Below, in pieces: positions 1-10,152 of a DNA stretch of 64,000 nucleotides. The notes under the pieces were generated by a model. That model did not search any database. It worked only from the letters and a program-made list of their open reading frames with translations, and was not told the DNA's origin. Within the stretch, counting starts at the first letter, position 1. Each line of letters opens with the position of its first letter. This stretch comes from Apostichopus japonicus (lineage: Eukaryota; Echinodermata; Holothuroidea; Aspidochirotida; Stichopodidae), in NCBI RefSeq assembly GCF_037975245.1, contig NC_092571.1, forward strand, positions 124,001-188,000, read 5' to 3'. The position numbers and the translations under genes are program-made.

Positions 1-554
1 AAAAGTGGCAAAAAAAATCCAGCCTGGCCTAATAACGCTGTTTTTCAACCGTTCACAACAAATTAACTGAGGTTTGTTAAGCTTTGTTTCTAAAGTCATC
101 TTTTTTATGAATTTTTCCTTCATGTCTTTCCATTGTAATATAGCTTGTAAATCTATTGCAATCAAAAAATTTTACATTTTTTTTTACATTTTGTAATAAT
201 ATTCTGTAACTACTGTAGTTGATACAACAATACTAGACATTTCACTAGTAGATGGGTTATAAATAAAATTAAAAAAATTGACATTTCTGACATTACATAA
301 GTTAGGGAAATCATTAAATGTTCTTAGATCTCTGTCTGTGGCTCTGACTCCCTCCCACCAAGAAAGTGTTAATCCCCCACCCCCTCCTATCACCCAAAGC
401 AATCCGTTTTTGCCCTTAAAATTATTGGCTATCATTGACTCATTTGAGTCTTCAAATGTAACATGCATGATCTCCACTTTATGCAGAGTTCTTATGTCTA
501 CATGGCTTGTGTATTCCTATCTAGTAATTTTCTTTCATACTCTTTTATCGACAG

Positions 555-1106
555 AACCACCTATGGTGTCCAACATGGAACAGCTCCCAGAGAGACCTCC
601 AGAAGACTTAAATTTGTAAGAGACTTGGGAAGATGACGAAACATCAGACAGAGACAATAAATTGGAATCCCAAGCCCCTGTAACCGATTCAGATCCCTAC
701 TCTAGTCTCATTATGGACATGAAAGCCTCCATCTTACCTCCGAGTTAAGTACAGTCTAACTTATACCAGATCAGGAAAGGCTTACAAGACGATAACCTCC
801 TGAAGGCAGAAGAAGACAGAAAAGTTTGTTCCAATTCTGGTAGCGACGTGCCGAACGCTTCATCAATCCAAAATGACAAGCTGATGGAAGTTTCCCCCGA
901 AGGGATTAGAAATGGGACTAAAGTTGAAGAAGAATCGGAAAGTGATTCGATCCAGCTACCAGATAGTCCTGCCGGTCTCAAACTTTCAGGATCACAAACT
1001 TTTGAGCCACCGATGTTGCAGCTTCTTAAAAGATATATTTATTATTATTATTTGTTTCATCACATAGTATTACAAGGTGAACAAGACAATATAAGTACAA
1101 ATAAGT
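555..1106 (+). pseudogene. Decayed or spliced acidic coding-like frame, unrecognised
   Basis: A good splice acceptor (pyrimidine-rich tract ending in ACAG at 551-554) is followed by one reading frame that stays coding-like for about 500 bases. It is rich in Glu, Asp, Ser and Pro, with acidic stretches such as WEDDETSDRD and KVEEESESDS. The frame is interrupted by TAA at 617-619 and again at 746-748 without changing phase, and it ends after a TATTA-rich run at 1106. A GTAAGAG donor-like sequence overlaps the first stop (615-621), so the first part could be a genuine exon ending there and the rest intron or untranslated sequence. I do not recognise the family. The composition suggests a disordered acidic protein segment; whether it is a dead gene copy or the end of a real gene is open. 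Confidence 0.3.
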
Positions 1107-1188
1107 AAAAAATGTGAAAGGAAGTCAACTAAGAAACCCTTTTGGGCTTAATCGAATTGAGTACTCCCTATCTATATGTACATGTATA

Positions 1189-1189
<1 letters not shown>

Positions 1190-1242
<53 letters not shown>

Positions 1243-1262
1243 TATGTATAAACTGTATATAT
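1190..1262. repeat. (TA)n microsatellite
   Basis: An almost pure TA dinucleotide tract with short ATAC/ATGT interruptions. Tyr/Ile-only reading frames through it are artefacts. Confidence 0.95.
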
Positions 1263-1933
1263 ATGTAAGCTTTTCTACTTCTTTATTTTGTATCACCATG
1301 TGTGTAAATATTGAAGCACTAAGATATGCAGTTTTTTTCCTTGAAATAGCAAGAGATATAATAGAGAACACTGTTATGAAAGCTGTACTTAAAACACTTG
1401 AAAAACTGCTCTCCTAAATTTTAAGGAATAGTTTGGCAGAATTTTTTTCTGGGGAACTCTACCTTTATTTCATGCATAGTCTTGAATACTTCTGCAATAC
1501 CATAAGACCATCTCTGCCCTGCACCTAAAAATACTGGGTTTTTTATTCTCTCTTGCATGTTTTCAAAAGTGCCCTTCTCAAGGGTATCATGTTGAAAATT
1601 TTCTCATATTTACAGATGGAAATTATGAAGTTATGTCAGTTGAGGTCATCAGCGGCCAAAATACAAAAACCTTGTAGTCTAGTTTAGTGAATATCTGTAG
1701 CATCGGTAAAATGTCATAATTAGGTGGTAGGTCCCCCTCACTGAGCATTACACTTTGAGCAGTTCTGTTAAGAGGTCAAATGTAAATTGGAGTCATCAGC
1801 TGCCAAAAGCCTGAAATCCTTGTCGACATCAAAATCAAAGCTGCGATTATCCTCATGCTCAGAAATGTACAAGAACTGAATGTTCTATGAAGAGGTCAAA
1901 GGTCACTTAGGGTCAAATTCTGACCACCTTGAT

Positions 1934-2240
1934 CAGGCGCGTATCCAGGGGGGGCGCGCGTATCTAGGGGGGGCATTGGGGGCGTGCGCCCCCCAGGTAA
2001 GAAATAGAGGAGAGAAAAAAAGAGAGAAGAAAAAAGGGGAAAAAGAGGGGAAAGAAGGGGAGGAAGGAAGGGAAAAGAAAAAGAAGAAATAGAGGAAAAG
2101 GAGAAAAGGAGGGAGTAGAAAAAACGGCAAGCAACTGGGAAGAGAAAAAAGAACAGTGACATAATTACAGGGCTGATCCCTATTATACACATAGGGTAGC
2201 CAGTGACGGATCGATGATTTTGGAAGGGGTGTGCGCCTCA
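1934..2240. repeat. GC-rich hAT-like terminal sequence plus purine-rich tract
   Basis: Starts with CAGGCGCGTATCCAGGGGGG, the type of end seen on several other hAT-like elements in this window. It is followed by a GGGGCGTGCGCCCCCC inverted stretch and a long GA-rich, polypurine tract. A second CAGTGACGGATC-type end sits near 2203. I could not pair two ends or find a target duplication, so this is probably a remnant. Confidence 0.4.
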
Positions 2241-2294
2241 CCCTACCCCTTCCACCGACAACTCCATTTTGACGTTTTCATATTTCCTCTCTCA

Positions 2295-2297
<3 letters not shown>

Positions 2298-2374
<77 letters not shown>

Positions 2375-2406
2375 TATATGTATATATATATATATGTGTA
2401 TATATA

Positions 2407-2452
<46 letters not shown>

Positions 2453-2470
2453 TACATATACATATAAACA
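2298..2470. repeat. (TA)n microsatellite
   Basis: About 170 bases of TA repeat with sparse ATAC and GTGT interruptions. The same kind of tract recurs at 2985-3030, directly beside the palindromic element, and at 45238-45262. Confidence 0.95.
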
Positions 2471-3059
2471 ATTGTACAATTGTGCTATGAAACCAACTGT
2501 GGCTGGTCTCGAACTCGACCGAGTCGTCGGGAACATGATGCATTTTCAGTATTAGACCAGGATCTATATGCGAACTGCACTAGACATATGTCCTTCGATG
2601 CAACACTGCCATCCAGAGATAAAATGTTATACTCCGACCTGAATGCTAATTGTTACCCTAAACCTCGTACTGTAACTCATACAATGAATCTAAAAATAAA
2701 TTCCGCATGTGATTAGAGAATTGAGCACATCTCCTGTGAATATCATGTAGTGCATGGGGGGGGGGGGGGACAGGCGGACGCACCTATCACTTCTTGAGAT
2801 TGTTCCAATCTGCGTGAAAATGCCCCACCACCCACCCCCACAACCCCTACACCCCACCCCTCTTATCGCTTCCCAATGAATTACAAAACTTAAACAATAA
2901 CCTTCGCCCGTAGTACTAAAACCTTGACAAAATCCGGCAACACACCACTTCATCGATAGATAACGAGTCTAGTGATCGGGCTGTGTATATATATATATAT
3001 ATATATGTGTGTATACATATATATATATAGAGAGATCGTGCATATGGCAAGCCGTTTTA

Positions 3060-3740
3060 ACATTTACTTCGCAATTAGACTTCAGTCGAATACATTTCAC
3101 TTTATTGGAATACATTCTACTTAAGTGAAATGTTATTCCACTTAAGTGGAAATGTATTCCACTTAAGTGGAGTTCAATTTCCCTAAAGTAGAATTCCATT
3201 CCACTTAAGTGGAAATGGACATTTCTATTTCACTTAAGTGGAAATGCCTCCCACTTAAGTGGAATTGTATTTCACTTTAGTGGAAATACATTCCACTTAA
3301 GTGGAATTGTAATTTACTTAAGTGGAATACATTTCCACTTTAGTGGAATAACATTTCACTTAAGCTAAATAGTCCATCTATTTCACTTAAGTGGAATACA
3401 ATTCCACTCAAGTGAAATGCTTTTCCACTTAAGTGAAATACAATTCCAGTTGAGTGGAATGCATTTCCACTTAAGTGGAATTGTATTCCACTTAAGTGGA
3501 ATACAATTTCATTTAAGTGGAATAATATCTTTTGGGCGTCAATTTCACTTATGTGGAATTCTATTCTGCTTAAAAATACAATTCCACTTAAGTGGAATGC
3601 ATTTCCACTTAAGTGGAATTGTATTCTACTTAAGTGGAATACAATTACACTTTAGTGGAATAATATCTTTTGGGCGTCAATTTCACTTAAGTGGAATTCT
3701 ATTCTGCTTAAGTAAAATACAATTCCACTTAAGTGGAAAT
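3060..3740. repeat. Left palindromic arm of the TIR element
   Basis: Irregular tandem array of CACTTAAGTG-centred palindromes separated by TAC/TAT/GCAT spacers. A larger sub-unit repeats within it: the segment with TATCTTTTGGGCGTCAATTT occurs at about 3525 and again at 3664, together with its flanking palindromes, so the arm grew partly by local duplication of about 140 bp. Long ORFs here (Phe-His-Leu-Ser-Gly-Ile patterns) are translations of the repeat and not genes. Confidence 0.9.
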
Positions 3741-3835
3741 GTTGATATGTGGCTTATATATAAATACAATTTAGGGTAATGTTCGTCGTAACGCATTCAA
3801 TTGCTCATCACATATGATGATGTAGTCGATCCTCG

Positions 3836-4168
3836 TTGCACGTGTACATTATGGCTATGGCTAATCATTCACATCTAACATTGCTGGAATGCGATCAAAT
3901 AATTGTTGTTGTTACAGACACAATTCGAAGTGTTGTTTTCTCACTTGCACAGGGGAACAATCAGTATGATGCACAACAGAGGCGGCTTACATCTTGTTTA
4001 AGTAACATAGGCAGAATTCGTAACTTTGTAGATAGTGAAACTTTTGACGAAGTAAAAGATTCCATCCAAAATAAAAAAAAAGTAATACGTTCTCTAGCCC
4101 TTGTCAATGCGTTTTCGGCTGTAGCTCCAACCACTTGTAATGTATTTGCCATGGCTTTATTTTGGTAA
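3836..4168 (+). CDS. Hypothetical 110-residue ORF in the core of the palindromic element
   Basis: The only reading frame of note in the unique core. A second ATG lies near 3854, giving a protein starting MANHSHLTLLE. The product has a hydrophobic stretch (DQIIVVVTDTIRSVVFSLA), a basic and polar middle (QQRRLTSC, NKKKVIRS) and an Ala/Val/Phe-rich end. No catalytic triad, zinc finger or nuclease motif is visible, and it is too short to be a transposase. I do not recognise it. It may be chance, a host fragment captured by the element, or an exon remnant. Its position, framed by both palindromic arms, is the main reason to list it. Confidence 0.2.
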   Translation: MHVYIMAMANHSHLTLLECDQIIVVVTDTIRSVVFSLAQGNNQYDAQQRRLTSCLSNIGRIRNFVDSETFDEVKDSIQNKKKVIRSLALVNAFSAVAPTTCNVFAMALFW

Positions 4169-4369
4169 TGGTATTCGTCAGGTACCAGGTCAGGTACGTA
4201 CGTACTCACCTTGCACAAATGTTAAGTGCTAGCTGGATCCAGATGGACAGCCGATATTCATTGTGCACATATCGACACCACGTACGTACACGTATCGCGG
4301 CAAGTTGTTTATAATGGCGCGCAAAGGCATGGGCAAAGTTTGGCGTTGAATGAACTAGCCAATCACATT

Positions 4370-4790
4370 CCACTTAAGTGGAATACACTAGCCAATCACA
4401 TTCCACTTAAGTGAAATAGACTATCCAATCACATTTCACTTAAGTGGAATTGTATTCCACTTAAGTGTAATTGTATTCCACTTAAGTGAAATAGACAGGA
4501 CATTCCACTTAAGTGGAATTGTATTCCACTTAAGTAGAATACAATTCCACTTAAGTGAAATGCATTTCCTAAGTGAAATACAATTCCACTTAAGTGAAAT
4601 AGATTTAGCTTAAGTAAGATGCAGTGACAAGTTGATGAATTCAGCTTAAGTAAAATACAATTAAGCTTAAGTGGAATGGTATTCCACTTAAGTGAAATAG
4701 AATTCCACTCAAGTTAAATAGTATTCTGCTTAAGTGAAATTGAATTCCACTTAAGTGAAATGTATTCGACTTAAGTCGAATTGCGAGGTA
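4370..4790. repeat. Right palindromic arm of the TIR element
   Basis: Same CACTTAAGTG palindromes as the left arm, starting with two near-identical copies of CTAGCCAATCACATTCCACT about 38 bases apart. Because every unit is self-complementary, the arm can pair within itself or with the left arm. Confidence 0.9.
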
Positions 4791-5184
4791 AATGTTAAAA
4801 CGGCTTGCCATACGTGCACTGACCTAAATGGAGTGTAACCACTCCCGATTTTGCAATTTCCCAAGATCAGGCCCGAAAAATCCCAAGAAATACCAAGAAC
4901 ACTGTGCTGTATGGATTTCTAGCAATATCCAGCGATATCTAGGGATGAATATCCCAAGATCTTACCTAAACTGAAGGCAGATAGAGAATCGAAACCTTCA
5001 GTGTACTGAACTTGAAACTGTGCGTCTTTCGAAATGAAAAGAATGTGGGGAATTGCACAATAAACAGATCAAAGTTATATATTTCAGTCTCATTTCAATT
5101 ATTCGAATTTGTTAAGCAAACAGCAGATATCACATCATATCAGTGAGCATGAAAATGGCGTTCCAGGATGAACAGCCTTCAAAC

Positions 5185-5366
5185 CATGGGCGCAGATCCT
5201 GGTGGGGACAGCAGGACGCGTCCCCATCAACTTTTTTTCAGTAGTGGGGACATAATATACCGTGTCCCCACCAATTTTTCTTGACCAATAGCTGCATTTC
5301 AAGTTCCCCTGTATTGAACTTTGGCGCAGTTAGATCCAGCCCAGCCCCTCGGTTCCTACGCCCTTG
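5185..5366. mobile_element. Short hAT-like remnant
   Basis: Ends are CATGGGCGCAGATCC and the inverse of CAAGGGCGTAGGAACC, resembling the termini of the better-defined hAT-like elements at 7299 and 35394. The interior holds the inverted pair GTGGGGACA / TGTCCCCAC. The flanking 8-mers do not match, so it is degraded or wrongly bounded. Confidence 0.4.
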
Positions 5367-5406
5367 CTAACCACTGCGTCACTGCAACTGTTAAGAAATA
5401 ATGCTA

Positions 5407-5949
5407 ATTTTTTCTTCAAAATGGAACGGAGGGTGATGTTCAAATGCTGTACAGGATAACTCAAAACGTACACCTTTATTGAACTTCATATTTCAAATGG
5501 TCTCAAAATTGGCATTATTTTCAGTGATTTATACTACATGACTCTAGGTTTGGCAGTAACTTGTGAAAATGTTTCATAGTGAAAATAAAACAATGTCATG
5601 TTACTCATTAATTATTAAAGGGTTGGCAGAGCTGCTTTTCTTGCTCAAATTGATCAAAGAATATGTCCATGTGCTCATACATAGAGCATCTGTATGTCTT
5701 TATATCACATAGGAAGACTGTTCTCTCTGGGTATTGAAACATTTTGGAATATATATTCTACATTTTGAGTCCTTAAAAGATCTTAATTCTTTTGATTGCC
5801 TTGTTGCTAAAGAAATGGTCAAGACAACGTTTCCTGAATCTGCATAGCTCATGTCGCGGAGCGGTTGAAAACTTAATATACAACAACCAGTTAAAACAAC
5901 AGTATCAGGCAGTATTTTATCACCCTCCGTTCCATTTTTGAAGAAAAAT
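5407..5949. mobile_element. TA-flanked MITE with about 30-bp inverted ends
   Basis: The left end ATTTTTTCTTCAAAATGGAA continues to CGGAGGGTGAT. The right end carries its inverse, with one T fewer and one A more. TA lies directly outside both ends (5405-5406 and 5950-5951), as expected for Tc1/mariner-type insertion. The 543-bp interior has no credible coding region, so this is a non-autonomous copy. Confidence 0.65.
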
Positions 5950-6039
5950 TACGATTAAACCATTGAACACTTCTATCGCTTAGCATACAATTTCCGAGGA
6001 AACAACACCGTGAAACTGGAGAACATTTATGAATAAGAA

Positions 6040-6180
6040 AGGTTTGATTTGACTGCGTTGAAATAACTTATGACTGGCAAGATGCGTGGAGCGCTCTCTA
6101 TCGGCCTCTTTTTTGGTCAGTTTGCAACTTCAGAGGAACAATAGAAACCCGAAAAAACTTTTAAAACGAACAAAGGATTC
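6040..6180. repeat. Dispersed repeat, copy A
   Basis: Shares the run TTTGATTTGACTGC..GAAAT, CTGGCAAGATGCG, GAGCGC and CAGAGGAACAATAGAAA with 9450-9570. Each copy lies beside an AAAGGTTTG or CTTTGTTC inverted motif. The function is unknown; it is probably part of a transposon family. Confidence 0.6.
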
Positions 6181-6378
6181 ACAAACCTTTGTTCTGCCTA
6201 AAAGATAAGCAGAGGCCTAAAAGATAAGCAGAATGAAACTGTTAGCAAACTGCTTATCCACTAGAGAGCCTGTGTAATAGAATGTGTAAAAGTTTCGATC
6301 CTAGCAGGATCTTCTTCAGAGGCTTAAAAAATAAGATCAGCAGAAAGTTTGGTTTATTGTAGATTTGTGTGCACGGAA

Positions 6379-7022
6379 TTAGCCCGATTGATACGGGGAA
6401 AGGTGATTAATTTGCTCTAGGTGGGATCTGGTGCGGTTATCTATAATTCTTTCGGAAATCTTACATACGGCTGGGAGGAGACTAATTGGTCGATAGTTTT
6501 GAATTTTGGTGCGGTCTTTACTTAGTTTCGGTATTAAAATCTTTTTGGCGGATTTCCATGGGGTTGGGAAATAACCCAGTCTAAGGAGTTCGTTAAATAG
6601 TGGGAAAATATGAGAGCTAATGAATATCGGAGGGGAGTTTTTAGGCATTTGGTCATTTATGTTGTCAGGACCAGTGGAGGATGCATTTTTTAGTGGCACT
6701 ATACCAATTGTTTATATCTATTTTATTGAGCAGAGGGATGTTTTTTGTTGAGACATCCTAATGGGTTGGTGTTAAAGCTGGTTGCATTTCTGATAATTGT
6801 ACGGTCTATTTCGTGTTTACAGCTGATATCGTATCGGGGGCCATCGTAGATATTGAATATACTTTTAAAGTACGATTCAATTAGCTTTATTTGGTCTTGA
6901 GTTTTTGTGATGAGGTTACCTACGTTATCTCTAAGGCCTTGGTCTGTTTTACCTGTGTTTGGGGTTGTAATGGGGTTAATGATTTTTTTAAATTTTCCAA
7001 AAGTGTTTCGGGTTTTTATCAT
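6379..7022 (-). pseudogene. Reverse transcriptase fragment, Jockey-like LINE
   Basis: Two frames on the minus strand. The upstream one (6723-7022) is the linker before the reverse transcriptase. The downstream one (6379-6699) has the classic non-LTR signature: a P-x-x-x-K-x-A-K-K-I-L-I-P-K stretch, then YRPISLLPAVCKI with SERIIDNR after it, and ends at SPYQSG where the family normally continues with GFR. The catalytic DD box is absent because the copy is truncated. The frame change near 6700 also shows decay. Confidence 0.75.
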
Positions 7023-7298
7023 TACTTATTAAATCGCAGTTGTTTGGGACGCGGTTTTGTTCATCCGCCAATATTTGTCTGTTTATTGCTATTTAAGTTG
7101 GTTAATTTGGGTTTTTAGAGTTAGGTCTCGGGAGATGATATAGGTTCTACGTAGGCGACGTCTGAGTTTCATAAGTGTAAGGATTTTCTTATTTAGTTTT
7201 CGTTTTCTGTTTTGTTTTTAAATGACAGTGTCTTTTGAAAGTATTGAAGATATGATTGATGGGCAACGCTGTCACAGTAATTGTCGATGTAATTTAGC

Positions 7299-8170
7299 CA
7301 GGCGCGGCGGAACGGGAAAATTATTGGGGTGCTAATGTGTTAAGATTATCTAAGCGGAGCGCCACCATGGGTTGATGCGGAGCGTACAAGACAATTTTGG
7401 GGTTTTCAAACCCCCAGATGCCCGGAAACGGCACTTGCCGAGTGTTTTATGCTGCGAATACCTAGCCCTAAGATATGGGTCTCAAGCCTGCAATTTCTCA
7501 GATTGCACCAAAAAATCTGTAAAAGCATTGTAATTTGTATATTCGAGGGTGTTTTAAGAGAGTAGCTATTACTCGTAGTGTACTCGCATAGACGTTTTTG
7601 AGTGTAGTAAATTACTACTTGCAATTAAATGCAATAATTAAATAAATGTCCTAAGAAAAAACAGAAAGCATTTCTTAATGTCAACAAATGGGTAATTCCA
7701 AACCATGTGCAGTTGCCAACATATTTCTATGAACCAAGCACAGTCACGAATGCATGTACCCTATACAGTACAGGTGAAATGCTAATATTGTGTTTTTGTT
7801 CGTTTAATAATTAATTGCGCACATAGAGCCATGTTCCACGCCTTGCGTGTACTCGTAGTGTAAACGCAAATTTTGATGAGTGTATAGCGTTTAGCTTATT
7901 ACACTCTTATTTAAAACACTAATATTCGATGAGGCATGATAGAGACAATCAATTATCATATCGTTTGAATGCTCTGGCTGCAATGCTCCGCACCTACCCT
8001 CCCCCCCCCCCCCCATGTCCCTGAAGGATATATCCATGGGAAATGTGCTACCATTGGAAGGATATATCTTTCAGGGGATGTTGGAGAACTGGCTGAAATG
8101 AGGCAAATCATTGGCCTAAGACGTAGTTGTGTTGCGCTTACCCCCCCCCCCCCCGGTTCCGCCGCCACTG
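7299..8170. mobile_element. hAT-like non-autonomous element inserted in the LINE fragment
   Basis: The left end CAGGCGCGGCGGAACGGG and the inverted right end CAGTGGCGGCGGAACCGGG pair over about 18 bases. The 8-mer AATTTAGC flanks it on both sides (7291-7298 and 8171-8178), and removing the element restores the LINE alignment with the 17.28 kb copy. Eight-base duplications and CAG-type ends fit hAT. There is no transposase frame. Inside is a GCGGAGCGCCACCATGGGTT motif whose inverse occurs at about 8920 and 44075, marking a wider family, and two poly-C runs. Confidence 0.8.
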
Positions 8171-8667
8171 AATTTAGCTCGTTGTTTTGGTTGTTGTATT
8201 TTGGGAGTCTGTTTTATTGTAATTATACGTCACTTCGTTATTTGGTATGCGTTGAGGTTTATGTCTAGCTCAAAAACGAGTGGAAAAATTGTCACTGATT
8301 TAGTCATCTTCTAGGATTTGTATCGAATGTGTTTAAGTTGCGAGGTGATTTGAGGTTACATGGGTAGTCAAGTAGTTCTGTAATTTGTTTATTGGGTTTA
8401 TCCTAGGATTGGTACTTTGGCTAATTATCGTTAAGTTGTATTTATCACATATTTCTAAGAGATTTGCCTTTTTCAGAAAAAATAATGTGGGCAATTACTA
8501 GGAGTTTTGTATTTTTATTAGAACATATATATGCTATGCTGGATATGGGCTCATTTGGGGGACTATAATCATACCACGAAAGTGTCCATTAGGTATAGGT
8601 TGCATTGAGGGTGTGTTATTCTTTCGTCAAATGGCGTACCATGGGGGGAGGGGGGTGGTCTATCTGG

Positions 8668-9009
8668 CAGTGGCGCAGCGTCCATACAGTCAGGGGGCGG
8701 ATACCCCCCCCCCCTGACGGACTCAAATGGACTGCTGGCGCCCTTTTTTAGCTTTTTACCACTTTATATGCTATTATTGACGTTTTTATTGCGCTCTCAT
8801 CTACCTATTGACATTTATCCTTTATCTGCAAATTAGCAAGGCCCGGAAAGTGTCATTTCCGCCGATCTAAGGAGCATCTTTATTCAAAATTTTCGGTACG
8901 CTCCGCGCCAAACCCGTGGTGGCGCTCCGCTTAGATAGTTTCGAAAGCGCCCCTACAGACCATTCTCGCCCCCCCCCCCCCTCGACCAATACCCTTAGCT
9001 CCGCCACTG
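8668..9009. mobile_element. hAT-like element with CAGTGGCG ends
   Basis: CAGTGGCGCAGCGT at the left pairs with the inverse of the right end, CAGTGGCGGAGCTA. The interior carries the same GTGGCGCTCCGCTTAGATAG motif seen at about 44077 and, inverted, inside the 7299 element. The flanking 8-mers differ, so the insertion duplication is lost or the ends are only approximate. Confidence 0.5.
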
Positions 9010-9014
9010 CAAAT

Positions 9015-10152
9015 GACCCGATAGAAATACGTGTTCTTTATAAGTGCACAATTTTGAAAAACCCCTCTTTTCAGCCCCCTCTTGTCCTCTCTGAAACACC
9101 CATCGACATTAAAATTAGACGTGGAATAGAAGACACCCTTGTCTTTGTTATACACTAATTTCGTGTAATTATCTGACCGGGAAAGGCTTTTTGTTTATAT
9201 GATTTCTATTTTTTTCATAAATCACAAATCATTTTTTTCCCCTGCACGCCCCCACACAGCACCCGATTCCAAAATAAACTTCAGATTCGTAATCAGCGTG
9301 TCGCGAACTACCAGAAAAGATACACATTTATCGCCTTTGCGACAAAAAGTTATTTCACCTTTAAAAACCGTAAGCAGTTTCTTCCAAAATTTATGCCAAA
9401 ATTTGACCCATTTATTCATAAATGTCAAGATAAAACTCAAGATGACAAACAAAGGTTTGATTTGACTGCTTTGAAATCACGTATCACTGGCAAGATGCGC
9501 CGAGCGCCCTTTTATTTCGCTCAGTTTGCAACTTTTCAGAGGAACAATAGAAAACGGAAAAACTTTTAGGGGCAACAAAAGATTTTAATCCTTTGTTCGT
9601 CGTAAAAGTTTTTCGGTCTTACTTTTTCAAGTTTGAGGTGCAAAAACTTGTTGTCGCAAATTCGATAAATGTGTATCTTTTCTGGTAGTTCGCGACACGC
9701 TGATTACGAATCTGAAGTTTATTTTGGAATTGGGTATCAAAAAGAAGTACTTTTTAAACTTTTCAGACAAAAAACCTATTTTTGTCGCAAATAAAAATTG
9801 CCAAAAATTGACCCCAAATCGATTTCGCCCATATGACGTGACAGGGGGTAACCGATGCTCAGGAGCCCAAATCTGCAACTCCCAGGTCCATATCTGCTTC
9901 CGTTCGGGAGATACGTGGTCTCAAAGGACCCGATAGAAATACGTGTTCTTTATAAGTGCACAATTTGGAAAACCCCCTCTTTTAAGGCCCCTCTCTTGTC
10001 CTCTCTGAAGCACCCATCGAAATTAAAATTAGACGTGGAGTAGAAGACACCCTTGTCTTTGTTATACACTTATTTCGTGTAATTATCTGACCGAGTGACC
10101 GGAAAAGGCTTTTTGTTTATATGATTTCTATTTTTTTCATAAGTCATAAATC
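9015..10152. repeat. Composite of long direct repeats enclosing an inverted repeat
   Basis: A roughly 220-bp segment starting GACCCGATAGAAATACGTGT occurs at 9015-9233 and again, in the same direction, at 9927-10152, with about one change per 20-30 bases. Between the copies, 9261-9347 is present in inverted form at 9650-9734 (AATCAGCGTGTCGCGAACTA and its complement). Translations through the region are not credible genes. It is probably a foldback or nested transposon family. Confidence 0.7.

Larger units (their letters stand above)
3043..4812. mobile_element. Palindrome-armed terminal-inverted-repeat element, unclassified
   Basis: The left end, TATGGCAAGCCGTTTTAACA, reappears inverted at the right end (4793-4812). 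The first 25 bases of the two ends match exactly, and similarity continues for roughly 70 bases with a few mismatches. The hexamer CGTGCA lies immediately outside both ends (3037-3042 and 4813-4818), which looks like a target-site duplication. Inside, both arms (about 3060-3740 and 4370-4790) consist of repeats of a 16-18-base palindrome, TTCCACTTAAGTGGAA and variants. By eye I count about 19 CTTAAG centres on the left and 16 on the right. Between the arms lies about 600 bp of non-repetitive core with a 110-codon ORF. The ends and duplication say DNA transposon, probably non-autonomous. Six-base duplications are known in some superfamilies (for example IS3EU and Dada types), but I cannot assign one. 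Confidence 0.75.
6340..8600 (-). mobile_element. Internal fragment of a Jockey-like LINE, split by a hAT-like insertion
   Basis: Bases 6340-7298 and 8171-8600 match, in order, the 16.32-17.74 kb part of the larger minus-strand Jockey-like element, with scattered differences. The piece 7299-8170 is foreign (see the hAT-like entry). Both LINE ends are missing. The segment covers the end of the endonuclease region, the linker, and the first part of the reverse transcriptase. Confidence 0.75.

Noticed and set aside
1142-1417. ORF with poly Tyr-Ile
   Set aside because: Driven by the TA microsatellite.
2690-2953. Gly/Cys/Trp-rich minus ORF
   Set aside because: Produced by poly-G and C-rich microsatellite; no domain.
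3417-3779. 120-codon ORF rich in Phe-His-Leu-Ser-Gly-Ile
   Set aside because: It is a translation of the CTTAAG palindromic array; the periodic residues reflect DNA repeats and not a protein.
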